Part shown: positions 35,960-47,285 of the stretch, piece after piece
How the letters are laid out: the number at the start of each line of letters is the position of its first letter
Numbering within the stretch: the first letter of the stretch is position 1
From: Tragulus kanchil
Lineage: Eukaryota > Chordata > Mammalia > Artiodactyla > Tragulidae
NCBI GenBank assembly: GCA_022376925.1
Contig: JAIOJX010000001.1
Span: forward strand, 39,404,324-39,468,323
Length of the DNA: 64,000 nucleotides
Direction: 5' to 3'
Position numbers and translations under genes: made by a program
Notes under the pieces: generated by a model
The model's input: only the letters and a program-made list of their open reading frames with translations
Told to the model about the DNA's origin: nothing
Databases searched by the model: none

Positions 35960-37740
35960 CCCATATGTTATCATGTAATGGAGCAGCATGATGTTAAGGG
36001 GCCTCTGGACTCTATTATGACAGAGAGGAGGGGAATTGACACAACCCTGGGGTGTGATAGTGAAGATATACTATTGTTCCTACCATGTAAATTCCAACTG
36101 CTTGTAATTTCCCTTACTGATCAAGATGGAACAGAAAGCACTTTCCAGGTCAATAGCTGTCTATCAAGTGCCAAGGGATATTCTGGGTTTACCTAGGAAA
36201 GATACCATATCTGGAACTGCAGTTGTGATTGACAGCAACATGTGATGAAGTTTTGATATTTTCTGTCATTCACCAAGATCCACCTGAGCCTTTACAACAG
36301 CCAAACAGGCAAGTTAAATGAGGATGTGGTCAGTATCATCGCCCTGGTGTCCTTAAAGTCTTTGATGGTGGCACTAGTCTGTGATTTTCCCACAGATTCA
36401 GCATGTCATTTAGTTTACCATCATGTTGGGGAAGAGGCAGTTCTAGGAGCTGGCATTTGAGTCATTCTACTATAAAAGCCCTCACTGCTTGGGTTAGGGA
36501 ACAAAAGAGAAGAATCTTCCATGTTTCTCCCAATCCAGCTAACCTAATATGGGGCCCTGAAGGAAAGAGGGCCTTTGCAAGCATAAGGAAGCTTAAGCAC
36601 ATATTTGCAGTTTGGTGCTAAAAGGACGCCTATAGGAAGAGACAGGGCATGATCTAAGGTCCATTGTCAAAACTTCTGATTGATCCCCCTGGTTTCCGAG
36701 CTCTGGGCAATGCAGGTTCACCGTGAGTTCCTATTGCAATGTAAATGTGCGGTTGCTCGACCTTTAGCTTGATTGGTGTAACTATAGGAAGTCCCTTGCA
36801 ACCCCCCCTTCGTTTGCCTATAAAAACTGTTAGCTTACTCTAATAAAGTGGAACCGGCTCCGTCGGAACCCCTGTCGTGACTGATTGTCCCCTGCCTGAG
36901 CCAGGGGGCTGCGGGGCAGGCAGTTCAAGATTTGCCTTTCTCTGAAATCTCCCGGTTCAGCCGGGGGCAATCCCGCTGCCTTCCCTTTCTGTGGAAGGTC
37001 CCCTCACCTAAGACTGGGAAACTAGCCACAGGAAGTAGCTTCTGTTCCATTGAACTGATTGCTAGACTCAGGCTGAGACTCCACCTCCCTTCCCAAAGCC
37101 CCTATTCTGATGGTGGATCACTGTGACATATTGGTTTCTGGGAATCAGTATAAGTTTGTGAGAGTCTATATCTGATAATCCCCCAAAGAACTGAATGACT
37201 TTCTTTCCCTAGTGTCTGACAGCAAGGACTTCTGGAGAAGGCTTTGAGAAGATTTAGAGTTTATTCCTGTGGCTGCAAGGGCTTCACATCTTGAATTAAC
37301 GTAAGCTTCAGAACTGGGTAAGTGGCCATGAATTGTCACTTCAGTGAGTTTCTGTTCAGTAGACCAAGATTTTTTCTGCCCCTGGATGCCAGGCAGCCCA
37401 TTGGTAGGGTTTGTGTGTTCCATTTTGAGACCTCCATGATCAATTAAGCATCACCTGCAGGTCAATACTCTGACTCCCACTTTGTCCCTGGGTTTTACTG
37501 TGCAAATTGTACCTCCCATTGTCACTGATTGTTAAATGACACCATCCAGTCATTAACACTTCAGGATTCCTTTTTCCCACTGAGAACAGGTTACACAATT
37601 CCACGATAGCATCCCCCACCATCATCCATGACCTGAAGAAGACAGCCATCACAGAATTCTTTGAGGTTGGTGGTACTCCCAAGTGCTTGTCATAATGCCC
37701 TGATGAAGGAAGTGTTGTCCAGACCTTCATGGACTAATTG
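35960..37740 (-). mobile_element. ERVL-type endogenous retrovirus internal relic, antisense
   Basis: The complement around 36270-36560 resembles the pol (reverse transcriptase) region of ERVL elements at DNA level, notably the block complementary to CTTTAAAGTCTTTGATGGTG and flanking words. The stretch 37166-37740 may be upstream internal sequence. All frames are broken by stops and indels, and a younger LTR interrupts it at about 36620-37000. It is an old, inert copy. Family assignment is from memory only. Confidence 0.45.
36620..37000 (+). mobile_element. LTR-like segment with TATA box and poly-A signal
   Basis: CCTATAAAAACTGTT (TATA at 36819-36825) is followed 17 bases later by AATAAA (36842-36847), then a GC-rich part with GCCTGAGCCAGGGGGCTGCG. 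This compact promoter plus poly-A layout is typical of retroviral LTRs. It sits in sequence that otherwise looks like antisense ERVL. Its exact ends and target-site duplication were not found. Confidence 0.5.
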
Positions 37741-37984
37741 CTATGGCTATCTGGTCTCTTGAGATCTCTCTCTCTTCATTCCATGCTGTGAGAGGTAATA
37801 ATCTGAGTGATTACAATGCCACTGCATGCCACAGATTACCTAGTCCTATGTTTTTTCCTCAGCAAGAAGGTTATTCCAATACTCTTCAATATGACCAAAT
37901 CAGCCTCAACATCTCATTTTGAAAGTGTGTTTCATGGGGCCATTTAAGGAATACTTTCTGTATTGGTAAGATCCCAGCTGCAAT

Positions 37985-38440
37985 AAAGTGGAAAATTAGC
38001 TTAATTGATGGAAGATTTATTTATGAAGGGATTATTTGTAGAGATGTAAGTGTGGAAATATCACAAGGGATTGTGTAGTAATCTAGGATGGTGGTGGTGA
38101 AGACACTGCTAGTCCTAGACCCATGGAATGAATGAAGGGAGGGAGCAGTTCCCAGATCTTGGAAGGGAAGACTTGTGTGAAGTCTTGAGAGGAGCAGTAG
38201 CCTTTGGATAAGGGACACAATCAGGCCAGAGCAACCCTGCAGGGAAGAAGCTAGAGGATCAAACACCCTAACCTTCCTCTCTTCTCCTCTGGATCTTCAG
38301 TTGGAGGACATATTGGCCGAGTCCATCCTGAAGTTTGACTGATGGGAGCTAGTTGCTAAGGTCCATACAGGTCACCTTCTGAAGGCAGAGAGCAAGATGA
38401 AGAATGGAGAGTAGATCAAGAGGAACAAATGGAGGATCCC
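37985..38440 (-). mobile_element. ERVL-type LTR-like segment, right side
   Basis: See 33830-34140, with which it shares word order. It contains TTTATTTATGAAGGGATTAT, GGAGGGAGCAGTTCCCAG and CTTCAGTTGGAGGACATATT. Low certainty. Confidence 0.35.
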
Positions 38441-38710
38441 ATAATTCCACATATGAATAGAATGTCCTCATCTCTCACTGTGCTCTGCTTAGGTTCAGAT
38501 AAGCGTTTCACAAATTTCAGCTAAGCAGGATACATGAACTCTGTCTCCAGTAGGGATTTATGCCTTTATAGATATTTATAACAAAGTTATCATTGAATGT
38601 CTCTCGAGCACCTGATAATGTAGTTGCTATTTTCTTTAGTCTCTCAAATTTAAGTCAAGTAACTTGACACGTATTCACATTACTGTGGCTTCTCAGAGTC
38701 ATCAGTCATT

Positions 38711-38713
<3 letters not shown>

Positions 38714-38758
<45 letters not shown>
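38714..38758. repeat. (AT)n microsatellite
   Basis: About 22 uninterrupted AT units. Confidence 0.97.
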
Positions 38759-38761
<3 letters not shown>

Positions 38762-38850
38762 TATGCATACAGATCTTCTCTAACTTCTCATTTTTAATCT
38801 GTCCTCAAAATTTTTTCATTTCTGTCAAAAATATTCTAACTAGAAAACTG

Positions 38851-39002
38851 GGATCTGGAGAAGGAAATGGCAATCTACGCCAGTCTTCTTGCCTAGGAAA
38901 TCCCATGGACAGAGGAGCCTGGCAGGCTACAGTCTATGGGGTTGTAAGAGTCGAACATGACTGAGCGACTAAAGAATAACTACACACACACACACACACA
39001 CG
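38851..39002 (+). mobile_element. Bov-tA SINE, head missing, CA-rich tail
   Basis: TGGAGAAGGAAATGGCAATC, CCATGGACAGAGGAGCCTGG and ATGACTGAGCGACTAAAG mark a forward Bov-tA without most of its tRNA head. It is followed by a CA repeat (38981-39001). Confidence 0.85.
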
Positions 39003-39090
39003 TGTATATATTATGTACAACTGAGGCACTTTGTTCTACAGCAGAAATTAATACAACAATGTAAATCAGCTATATTCCAATTAAAAAAAC
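39003..39090 (+). mobile_element. L1 LINE 3' end
   Basis: TTATGTACAACTGAGGCACT, GTAAATCAGCTATATTCC and AATTAAAAAAAC match the 3' end of artiodactyl L1 elements. Confidence 0.65.
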
Positions 39091-39898
39091 TTGTTCCTCC
39101 TCTTCTCAAAAAAGGGGGGGATCATTTTTGTCATATATATCTTGTCATCTAATGTGCCAGTCACCAGTTAGAGTTGTTAAATTTTCCTCCTTTCTTTTGC
39201 AGTCCCAATTTCACTTTCTCTTTCTCCTATTGTAACCCCTCAGATACAAACCTTTATCACTTCACACCTGGATTTTAGGGCTAGTCTCTTAATGGCCCCA
39301 TTCATCTTCCTAGATGGTTATTTTGAATGTGAAACTCTCCTTTCAAAAAAATGCCAGGGAATCCTCAGAATCTCCAGGAACAGGGCCACACTTCTTAACA
39401 TGGTGTTCCAAGCCCTCCACAATTCACTTTGCACCTTTCTTTCCAAGCATGTGTCTCAGTTGTTTTACCAGACAATTCTATTCCAGTGAAACCACTCAGC
39501 TTCTCATGCCTTGAAACTGTTAAATGCCTTTCTCCTTCAATGTGTTGCCTCATGTTGTTCCTTCTTGAGATGGCCTCTCTTTCTACTTCAGCTGTCTAAG
39601 CCCCACTCTTCTCTTGAGGCTCAGCTCATGTTCTGTTTTGTTTTGTTTTCTGAAACTGCCTTTTACTCAGTCTTTGGTGAGATCTTATATGTTCTAGTCA
39701 CACTTGCTATCTATGAATAAATATAGTATAACTAGTACCCATTTCCTAGGGCTTTTATAAATGATACTCATAGATTTGCTGTAAGGTTTATATAAACAAA
39801 TATAAACATTTTAAGATTAATGCCTGGTACATGGTAACCACTCAGTACATTTTAGCTATCACAATTAGTATAATTGCAACTCATTTGGCAATTAGTCC
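39091..39898. other. Unassigned sequence, no gene seen
   Basis: Short frames only (up to 69 codons). No repeat family recognised. Confidence 0.5.
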
Positions 39899-39908
39899 AG
39901 TACTTTGT

Positions 39909-40148
39909 GGGGGCTTCCTAGGTGGTGTTAATGGTAAAGAATCTGCCTGCCACTGCAGGAGATGCAAGAGACATGGGTTTAGTCCTTGGGTTGGGAAGAT
40001 TCCCCACCAGAGGAGGAAATGGCAACCCACTCCAGTATTCTTGCCTGGAAAATTCCATGGACAGTGGAGCCTGGTGGGCTAAAATCCATGGGCTCGCAAA
40101 GAATCTGATAGGACTGAGCAACTAACACAGACACACACACACACACAC
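39909..40148 (+). mobile_element. Bov-tA SINE, full length
   Basis: GGGCTTCCTAGGTGGTGTTA opens the tRNA head. The Bov-A part and a CA-repeat tail follow. AGTACTTTGT at 39899-39908 and 40149-40158 is a perfect 10-base target-site duplication. Confidence 0.93.
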
Positions 40149-40339
40149 AGTACTTTGTATTATTGCCTTGCTTTGCATATATATGGAATAGTTCCCTAAT
40201 TAGATTACCATCTCTATGTGCGAAGATTTTTTTTTGAATCACTTGGAATATTTTCAGCTTTTTGTAGAGACTCTGGCCAAGAGTAGGCCTGAATAAATGC
40301 TTATTGTGTATACCAGTAGTGGCAGTAATGATTGCTATG

Positions 40340-41790
40340 GCTAGGACTTCCAATTTTATGTTGAATAAAAGTGATGACAGTGAGCATCCTTGTTCCTGAT
40401 CTTAGAGTTAGAAATGCATACAGCTTTTCCCTGTTGAGTAGGATGTTAGCTGTGGGCTCATCCTATATGGCCTTTGTTTTGTTGAGGTATCTTTCCTCTT
40501 CACCCACTTGGTTGACTAGTGCCAGTCCTCTAGTATGTTGACTTGGTATTGGCAAGACAGGTGTCTGGGCTACAGCATTCCTTGGGTCAGTGTCCTTCTG
40601 CTAGTGGGTTGGGTCAGGGTTCAGAAGATCCTGGAACTGGTGCCAGATGGGCAAAGCCTGGTCCTGGAATCTCTGGCTCCAGGGTCCAGGAGTGCAAGAT
40701 CTGGTGTCAGAACCCTGGTAGGTGGGGTGAGATCCTGACACAGCTGGTTGTGGGGCACAGGGTGTCATCAAACTTGTGTTGGCCAGCTGGTGAGTGGGGC
40801 CAGAGCCTGGAGCTAAAGCTGGTATTGGCCTGCTGGTGGAATGGCTATGTCCTGTCTTGACAGGCTGCAGGATTGTGGTTGTCATGGGGCGAGTGTCCAT
40901 GCTCTGGTGGGTGGAGCTGGGACCCCGATCTCCTGTCACTGGGCCCTAGGGGTCCTAGGTCAAGTGCCTGTGCACTGGTGAGTGAGGCTGAGTCCTGGAC
41001 CGTCTGGTGGGTAGGACCATGTCCAGGGGTGGCTGTGGTTTGAGCTTGCTTGCTGGTCAGTGGAACTGTGTACCCACCTACATAGCTATTAAGCCTGAGG
41101 CATCTCCGTACTGGTGTCTAAAGGTGGGTAGGGATGGGCGTGGCTGGGTCCTGAGGCTAGCAAGCCAGAGGGAGGATTCGAAAATGGCATGGGGTAGGAG
41201 GACCTCCCAAAATGGGTACTGCCAATATCTGGGTCCCCAGGGTGAGCTCTAGTTGCCTCCTCCCTTGCTGGGAGGCTCTCTGAGACCGGCAGGTGAATCT
41301 GATCCAGGTTTCTTTCACATTACTGCTTCTATCCCAGGACCCAGAGCATTGAGATTTTGTTTGTGCCCTTTAAGGGTGGAGTCTATTTCCCACAGCCCTC
41401 TAGCTCTCCTGAGTGTAAATCCTGCTGGCCTTCAAAGCCAAATCTTCTGGGGCTCATCTTCCTGGAGCAGGACTCCTGGCTGGAGAGCCAGAGGAGGGAT
41501 GTGGATCTCTTGCTCCTTGGGGAGAACCCCTGCATTGGTAATCTTATTTGTAATTCTCTCATTTATGGCTTGCCAACTGAGGATTATAGGTTCTGACTGC
41601 ATTGTGCCTCTGCCCCTCTTGCCTCTCTCCTTATGGTTCCTTCTTTATATCTTGAGTTGTAGAAGGTCTTCTCTGGTAGACTCCAGATGAGACTGTTTTT
41701 CATCCAAAATTTTGCTGTAAATAGTTGTAATTTTGGTGTGCCTATGTAAGCAGATTGGCTCAGCATCTTTCCATCATCTTGAAACAATCC
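40340..41790 (-). mobile_element. L1 LINE, antisense, internal piece joined to 5' region
   Basis: GTTGAATAAAAGTGATGACAG to TTTGTTGAGGTATC (40356-40490) is the complement of conserved L1 ORF2 sequence. From about 40600 the GC-rich GGTGGG-containing L1 5' region follows, with an L1-start-like complement near 41770 (CCATCATCTTG). The 145-codon frame at 41253-41690 is part of this untranslated region. Confidence 0.65.
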
Positions 41791-42284
41791 TCTAAAATAT
41801 TATTTTTCTTGTGACTGTTTTCCAACCATTTTAAAATATAAAAAGCAGTCTTTGCTTCTAGGGCGTATAAAAATAGTCAGTGGGCCAGAGTTGGCCAATG
41901 GCTTACAGGTTCCTTATATGTGGTTTGATCAGTCGTCTGTCAAGAAACATATGGGGTTATAATATTAAAGTTTTTATTTCTATTTCCTTACTACTTACTA
42001 AGACTTTGTAGTTTTGTAATCTTTCATGTAATCATTATAATGACACTTAAGCGACTCCTGGTGTTAATCATAATAACAACAGTATTTCCAGTTTTGGATT
42101 AGGTAACTGAGGTAATGAGAGGTTGCATAACTTGTCTAAAATTGTAAGTTCATGACTAACAGAGTCAAGGTTTGATTCCAGGTGATTTAGGGTCAAATAT
42201 CCACCTGTTGGCAAGCATACTGAAAATATTTCCATATGAGGAATGGGGTCACAGCGTGGAGAGCCCTGATCATAACATAGGGAC
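41791..42284. other. Unassigned sequence, no gene seen
   Basis: No frame or repeat recognised. Confidence 0.5.
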
Positions 42285-42940
42285 TGTGTTAAGGTTTTCC
42301 AGAGAAAGAGAACCAATAGGATCTGTCGTAAGGCGTTGACTTAGAGGATTGTAGAGGTTGTGAAAGTGAGAGTTGCTCAGCCGTGTCCGGCTCTTTGTGA
42401 ACTGGAGCCCGCCAGGCTCTTCTGTCCATGGGCTTCTCCAGGCAAGAATGCTGGAGTGGGTAAACCATTCCCTTCTCCAGGGGATCTTCCTGACCCAGGG
42501 ATGGGACCTGGATTTCCTGCAAATTCTGTGGCTAGGTGGGCACTCAGGAGAGCTGATGGTAGATTTATAGTCCAAGTCTGAAGGTCTGAGCACCAGGAAA
42601 GACAGTGGTGTAAATTCCAGTCCAGAACCTGGCAGGTCCAAGAGTGGCCAATATTTTACTTCAAGTCTGAAGGCAGGAATAGACAAATACCCTAGCTTAA
42701 GCAGTCAGGTAGGAGGCATTCTCTCTTAGCATGAGAGTCAACCTTTTTTTTTTTTTTGCCTAGTCAGACCTTCACCTGATTAGACGATGTCCACCCATAT
42801 TAGAGCATGCTATCTGCTTTACCCAGTCTCATGTTAATCTCATCCAAATACAACCTCATAGACACGCCCAGAATACTGCTGGACCAAACATCTGGCCCCC
42901 TGGGGCCCAGTCAAGTTGATACAGAAAATTAACCATCATG
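42285..42940. mobile_element. Old interspersed repeat of unassigned family, split by Bov-tA
   Basis: TTTTCCAGAGAAAGAGAACC at the left and CCCAGTCAAGTTGATACAG / AAATTAACCATCATG at the right are the two ends of a familiar old mammalian repeat whose family I cannot name with confidence. A Bov-tA lies inside at 42357-42530. Confidence 0.45.
42357..42530 (-). mobile_element. Bov-tA SINE
   Basis: Reverse orientation: GCCGTGTCCGGCTCTTTGTG, GCCCGCCAGGCTCTTCTG, GAATGCTGGAGTGGGTAAAC, CCAGGGGATCTTCCTGACCC. The extreme head is missing. Confidence 0.85.
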
Positions 42941-45063
42941 GGGAATATCTGTTATTAGTTAAATCTGTTTTGTCTTTGGTGCTGATGTGAAATTATATTC
43001 TTACCTGGATGGTGAGGTGTAATTTTAGCACCGAGGTGATGTGGATGTCCAATGTTTACAACTTTCTTGATCTGCTCGTAGCATGCCCCAAGCCACTCTC
43101 TATGTCCTGGGCTAACTCACTGTATACTGTTACGTGCTTTTAGAACTTCAGTTTTATGAGCCTTCTTTTATATCCACCCACTTTTCTTATTAAAGCAATC
43201 CTGGTCTTAAAAACAAAAAAGAAACCTGCCTGACAAATGTAAGCACTTTTGAAATGTGTTTTGAAATAAACGAAAGCAATAGATGCTAAGACGCATGCAT
43301 TTGAGAAAGCTGGCATCCAAGCCTTCTCCTTGCCCACCCTGACCAGTGAGTATTTCTGCTCATCCAGCAAGCAGCATTTCTAATTTTATTAATTTTCTCG
43401 GTGTTGTTTGATTGAAGCAGAGTGAATTTGAAGGCTAAACTATTTGGGGGTATATGTCCATTTCATGTTTCATCCCAAATCCTGTTATCTGCTCTGGTTC
43501 TGGTTTCAGATCGGCTGTTTTCTTTAAGAAGTACAGGTAAGAGAAAAAAGAAAGACTCTAGTGTGGGTGGGGAGCCTTTAGGCTGCTGCTCAGAACCGCT
43601 CTGTTCAGTCTTCTCTGGAGTGTGGCAGATGGGGACGGGATGTCATGGTTGTCAGGGCACGGTCAGAGCTGTAAGGCCAGCAGACGGAGGCGGGGTCAGT
43701 ACGGGAGAAGATGGTTAGTCTCAGCCTGCCATCTTCCACCCTCACAATCCCCTGCAGCCTGTGTCCTGTATATAAAATCGATCTCTGGGGGGTTGTGGGT
43801 GGCTGGGAATACAGGCAGAGAAGCCTCATACCATGTGTTTGGCCCTGGCTGGTCCAGAAGAGAGGTCTCTGGAGAATTTGCTGAAAATCAAGGAAGAGGA
43901 GGGAAGATGTTCGCAGAATGACAAGTAGTGGGGCTGTGTCAGAACGGAGAGCCCGTGAACCCCCTGAAGTGCTCTGGCCACGTCTCAGTTGATTCATCCA
44001 TTCCCCCATTCCACCCCCAAATCTTGTGCTCTGTCCTCAATTGAAAGGCAGTTTGGGTTGTTACACACTGCAAGCCTAAGGGCCAGGAGAAAGAGAGAAT
44101 GCTAGAAGGGTCTGCACAGGAGATCCTACAAAGTACGGTTGTTTGAATAACAAAAAGCAAAGAACACAATAGGAGACCAGTCGGGGGAGGACTGGGGCAG
44201 AGCTGAGGAGCCCTGAAACAGTGGAAGAGAGATGCAGGAAACGGCGTATAAAGCAAGTGTGGTTTCTCTAAAAGGGGGTTTTTGCTTTATTTTTCATCTC
44301 TCAAAAGGTGTCAACTAAAGAAAACCTTACCGCTCCTGTGGGCTGCAGGATCTCAAAGGGAAATGAATTATTTAGGAGTGTGATGAATAGTTCATCAAAC
44401 CTACCTCCAACAGGGTTGCTGCTTAGGCTGAGAGTAATTGGCCAGGAGCGGAAGGGGGGCAGGCCCTTTCCTCGATGATTCTTTCTTCTTCCGCCCACCT
44501 TGGAGGGGGCCAGAAGTGGGAGGGGAAGGGTGACAGCCTGGGGTGGATCTTTCATCTCAGATGGGAGAACAGATTGGCAGAGCTCAAAACAGAGGTCATT
44601 CCTTGAACAGGCCTGCAGGGGGAGCCAGCGACCTACAGTGGAACGAGCTCTCTTCCAAAGGGAGCCTCTTTTCCTGCGAGGGCTCCAGGGAAGCCTCAGA
44701 TTCTCCCTGAATGCCAATCTCCCATCCGGTGGAGCAGACATCAGGTGCTTCCAGGCCATTTCAGCCTCCTCTTTCCCTGATTGCAGGCCCTGGGGGCTTT
44801 GGGAGTCTGTCGGGTGAAGGTTGTCGAACAGAAACAGAAATGCCATGTGGGATCTAGCCACAGAGCTCTGCATCCAACTCTGCCTTTCAACAGCCTTATT
44901 TAGCTCCCATCCCATCTTCCCTCCATCCCCCCTGCTGTCTCCCCCACAGAACCCACCAAGCCACACCCATGGAGCCCCTAGCTTAATGGAAATGGGTCAA
45001 AGAGATGGGCCCAGCCCTTCAGACCAAAGAGGCTGCCTACTTCTTCTTCTTCTTTTTTTAAAA
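42941..45063. other. Single-copy sequence, no gene recognised
   Basis: It includes a 221-codon minus-strand frame at 44301-44966, the longest in the window, with overlapping frames on both strands. No domain, signal peptide or homology can be recognised, and the GC-rich composition alone favours long chance frames. No repeat is seen in about 2.1 kb. Confidence 0.45.
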
Positions 45064-45422
45064 AATACTGTTTATGTATTTTTTTAATTTCTAATTTTCT
45101 TATTTATTTATTTATTTATCTTTGGCTATTCTGGGTTTTCACTGCTGCTGCAGGCTCTTCTCTAGTTGCAGGGAGTGGGGGCTACTCTCTAGTGGAGGTG
45201 AGCAGGCTTCTTGTGGTGACTTCTCTTGTTGCGGAACTCAGGCTCTCGGGCACACATGGGCTCCATAGTTGCGGCTCCAAGGCTCTAGAGCACAGGCTCC
45301 ATAGTTGTGGCTCATGGGCTTAGGTGCTCTGCAGCATGTGGAATCTTCCCGGATCAGGGATCAAATTCGCGTCTCTTGCATTGGCAGGCAAGCTCTTTAC
45401 CACTGAGCTACCAGGGAAACCC
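45064..45422 (-). mobile_element. CHR-2 SINE, full length
   Basis: Reverse orientation: TTATTTATTTATCTTTGGC tail, CTCTAGTTGCAGGGAGTGGG, GGCTCCATAGTTGCGGC, GTGGAATCTTCCCGGATCAG and head GAGCTACCAGGGAAACCC. Confidence 0.85.
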
Positions 45423-45804
45423 AAGAAGCTGCTGCTGCTTAAAGGCAAAAAAAGGAAGGGCATGATCAGAGTTTATACAATCACTGATAGGACTGGAGAC
45501 AGACAAGAACTGTACTGGCTGTAAGGTCTGGTCCCGAGGCCCTTTCCCCCACTTCCTAGCTCCCCGACACAAGAAAGACCTTGACTAGAAGGCCCCTCAC
45601 GCCAGATTGAACAAGGCCAATGAAAAACAGCCATGACACCAACGGAGGACCACCCTGCCCCCGCCAAAAGTTCTCACTGGACAAAGGAAAGATCAAACTG
45701 CCCAATTTGCAAACGCCCCGACACATGGCCTCAACCAATCAGGTCGACGGTGCCCCAACCTGGCCATCTTTGGCCAGGGGCTCTGCTGACCACGTCACCT
45801 TACC

Positions 45805-45810
45805 TATAAA
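45805..45810 (+). promoter_or_regulatory. LTR TATA box
   Basis: TATAAA lies inside the solo LTR, followed by GGGGGGCC. About 90 bases separate it from the poly-A signal, as expected for a short R region. Confidence 0.7.
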
Positions 45811-45895
45811 GGGGGGCCTCCCAGTCTTTGTGTGCGCTTTCCCTCACTCCCTCTCTCCTCTCCTCCCCGTGAGGGACGCCAGAGAATGCCCGTCC

Positions 45896-45901
45896 AATAA
45901 A
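45896..45901 (+). terminator. LTR polyadenylation signal
   Basis: AATAAA within CCAATAAAGCCTC, a common form in retroviral R regions. Confidence 0.75.
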
Positions 45902-45989
45902 GCCTCTCTGCCTCACCAATTCCGATCCTTCTCTCTCATTTTAAAACACCTAGCAGGGACCAACCTTACACTGGCTTTAGCCTAATCAA

Positions 45990-46195
45990 TAGATGAGGTG
46001 AGAGGCAGTTGAATAGAGTGCTTCTCTTTGGTCTGTCAAATGTGGGTTCAAATCAGGGCTCTGTGCCTACGCTGTTTGACCTTGGACCATTTCACATAAC
46101 CCCCTGTGAGCCTCAGTTTCCCTGTCTATAACTCAGGAATAATACCTGCCTCATAAGAATACTGTGAGAATTAAATGAACTAACCTTTACCTTGT
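45990..46195 (+). mobile_element. MIR SINE
   Basis: GTGGGTTCAAATCAGGGCTC, GCCTCAGTTTCCCTGTC, TAATACCTGCCTCATAAG and GTGAGAATTAAATGAACTAA match forward MIR closely. Its right end touches the start of duplication 10. Confidence 0.85.
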
Positions 46196-46539
46196 GATTG
46201 CCCTGTTGTAAGCATTTGAGAAATGCTAGCTGTTGCTGCTGTTGTTTATATTATCATTCTACTCCCAGGTTTGCCATAGATCCCATGGGTGCAGCTGGGC
46301 AGAAGAATGTCATTGGCTGTGGGAAAATCCACTGATCACTGTTGGAGAAAAATATGCACGCCCGGGTCATATATCCTCTCTGTTCTTCTAGGCTGTTGGA
46401 TGGTTTTCTCATATCAAACTGCTGTTGTCATTCTAATGTTTTTGTCTCTGTCTCTTTCCTTCCCTTCTGCCTCTTGTGTTCTGGGAAAACTTTTCTGAGG
46501 TCTGAGGCAGTGTCTGCTTTATAGCCCCACATTCTATTA

Positions 46540-47010
46540 TTAAAGGATTTGCATTATATTACTAAGCCCTGTTGGCACAAACTTCATTACCTACCATTTC
46601 AAGCCAAACTTCATTTCACACAAAGAAAGAATAATTTAACGACACACACATGCACAAACAATAATAAGGGTCCCGGTTGACTCCCCTTCTTCCAAAAGAT
46701 TTAGAAAATCATTTAATACAATTATTCCTAATATGCTGCCCATCAGCTCTGAGGTAGTTCTGTGAGGGAAAAAAAAAAAAAGAAACAGCTGCAATTACTT
46801 CACTTAAAGGATTAAGATGATAAATTTGAGGAGACCTGCCTTGCAAAGTTAGCGTTGAACTAACTCATTCCCTTTCCATTGTTGGGAATTGCCACTTTTT
46901 TGACGGGAGATCAAGACTGCACGTATCTTGTGAACTTTGTTGCTGAAGGAGCCTGGTAAGTATGGCTGGCTGATTTTTCTGCTCAGTGCCTCAGTGTTCT
47001 CTGTGGTGGA
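46540..47010. other. Repeat-poor AT-rich stretch, possible conserved noncoding element
   Basis: No transposon landmarks or frames. Contains AATCATTTAATACAATTATT and similar homeobox-type words. The copy lies at 47624-48094. Confidence 0.25.
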
Positions 47011-47129
47011 GGGGCAGCAAGCTCACTGTCAGTTAAAAAGCCTCAGATAAGAACAAATCATCCTTAGGTTTCTATGTGTGAATCAAGGTTTCCATGACTA
47101 GGAGGCTTCCAAATACCCCTGACGAGTAT

Positions 47130-47285
47130 GATTGTGTGTTCATCCATTCATTACCCTGGTGCTTACCTATAGCATCCACCCTGTTCTAGGCGAGGAAACT
47201 ACAGAAAGGAGTAAACCATGTTCTGTGCCTTCAGGGAGCTTACAGTAGTCATGGAGACAGGCACATGTGATGAGTCCAAAGGTAA
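47130..47285 (+). mobile_element. L2-like LINE remnant (copy at 48215-48365)
   Basis: TCATCCATTCATTACCCTGG, TGTGCCTTCAGGGAGCTTAC and ATGGAGACAGGCACATG resemble the L2 3' region. Confidence 0.45.

Larger units (their letters stand above)
45520..45970 (+). mobile_element. Solo LTR of an endogenous retrovirus
   Basis: The 451-base element begins TGTAAGGT and ends ACCTTACA-compatible (ACCAACCTTACA), giving an 8-base terminal inverted repeat with TG...CA ends. CTGGC at 45515-45519 and 45971-45975 is a perfect 5-base target-site duplication. It has a TATA box and a poly-A signal in the right order. No internal retroviral sequence adjoins it, so it is a recombined solo LTR. The compact GC-rich plan resembles class I (gamma-type) LTRs, though those usually leave 4-base duplications. 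Confidence 0.88.

Noticed and set aside
43510..43540. Possible 27-base microexon between TTTCAG and GTAAGA near 43511-43537
   Set aside because: Splice-like words of this length occur by chance, with no supporting exon or frame nearby.
44301..44966. 221-codon minus-strand open frame, the longest in the window
   Set aside because: No recognisable domain, no splice or promoter context, and several overlapping frames on the other strand in GC-rich DNA. Most likely a chance frame.
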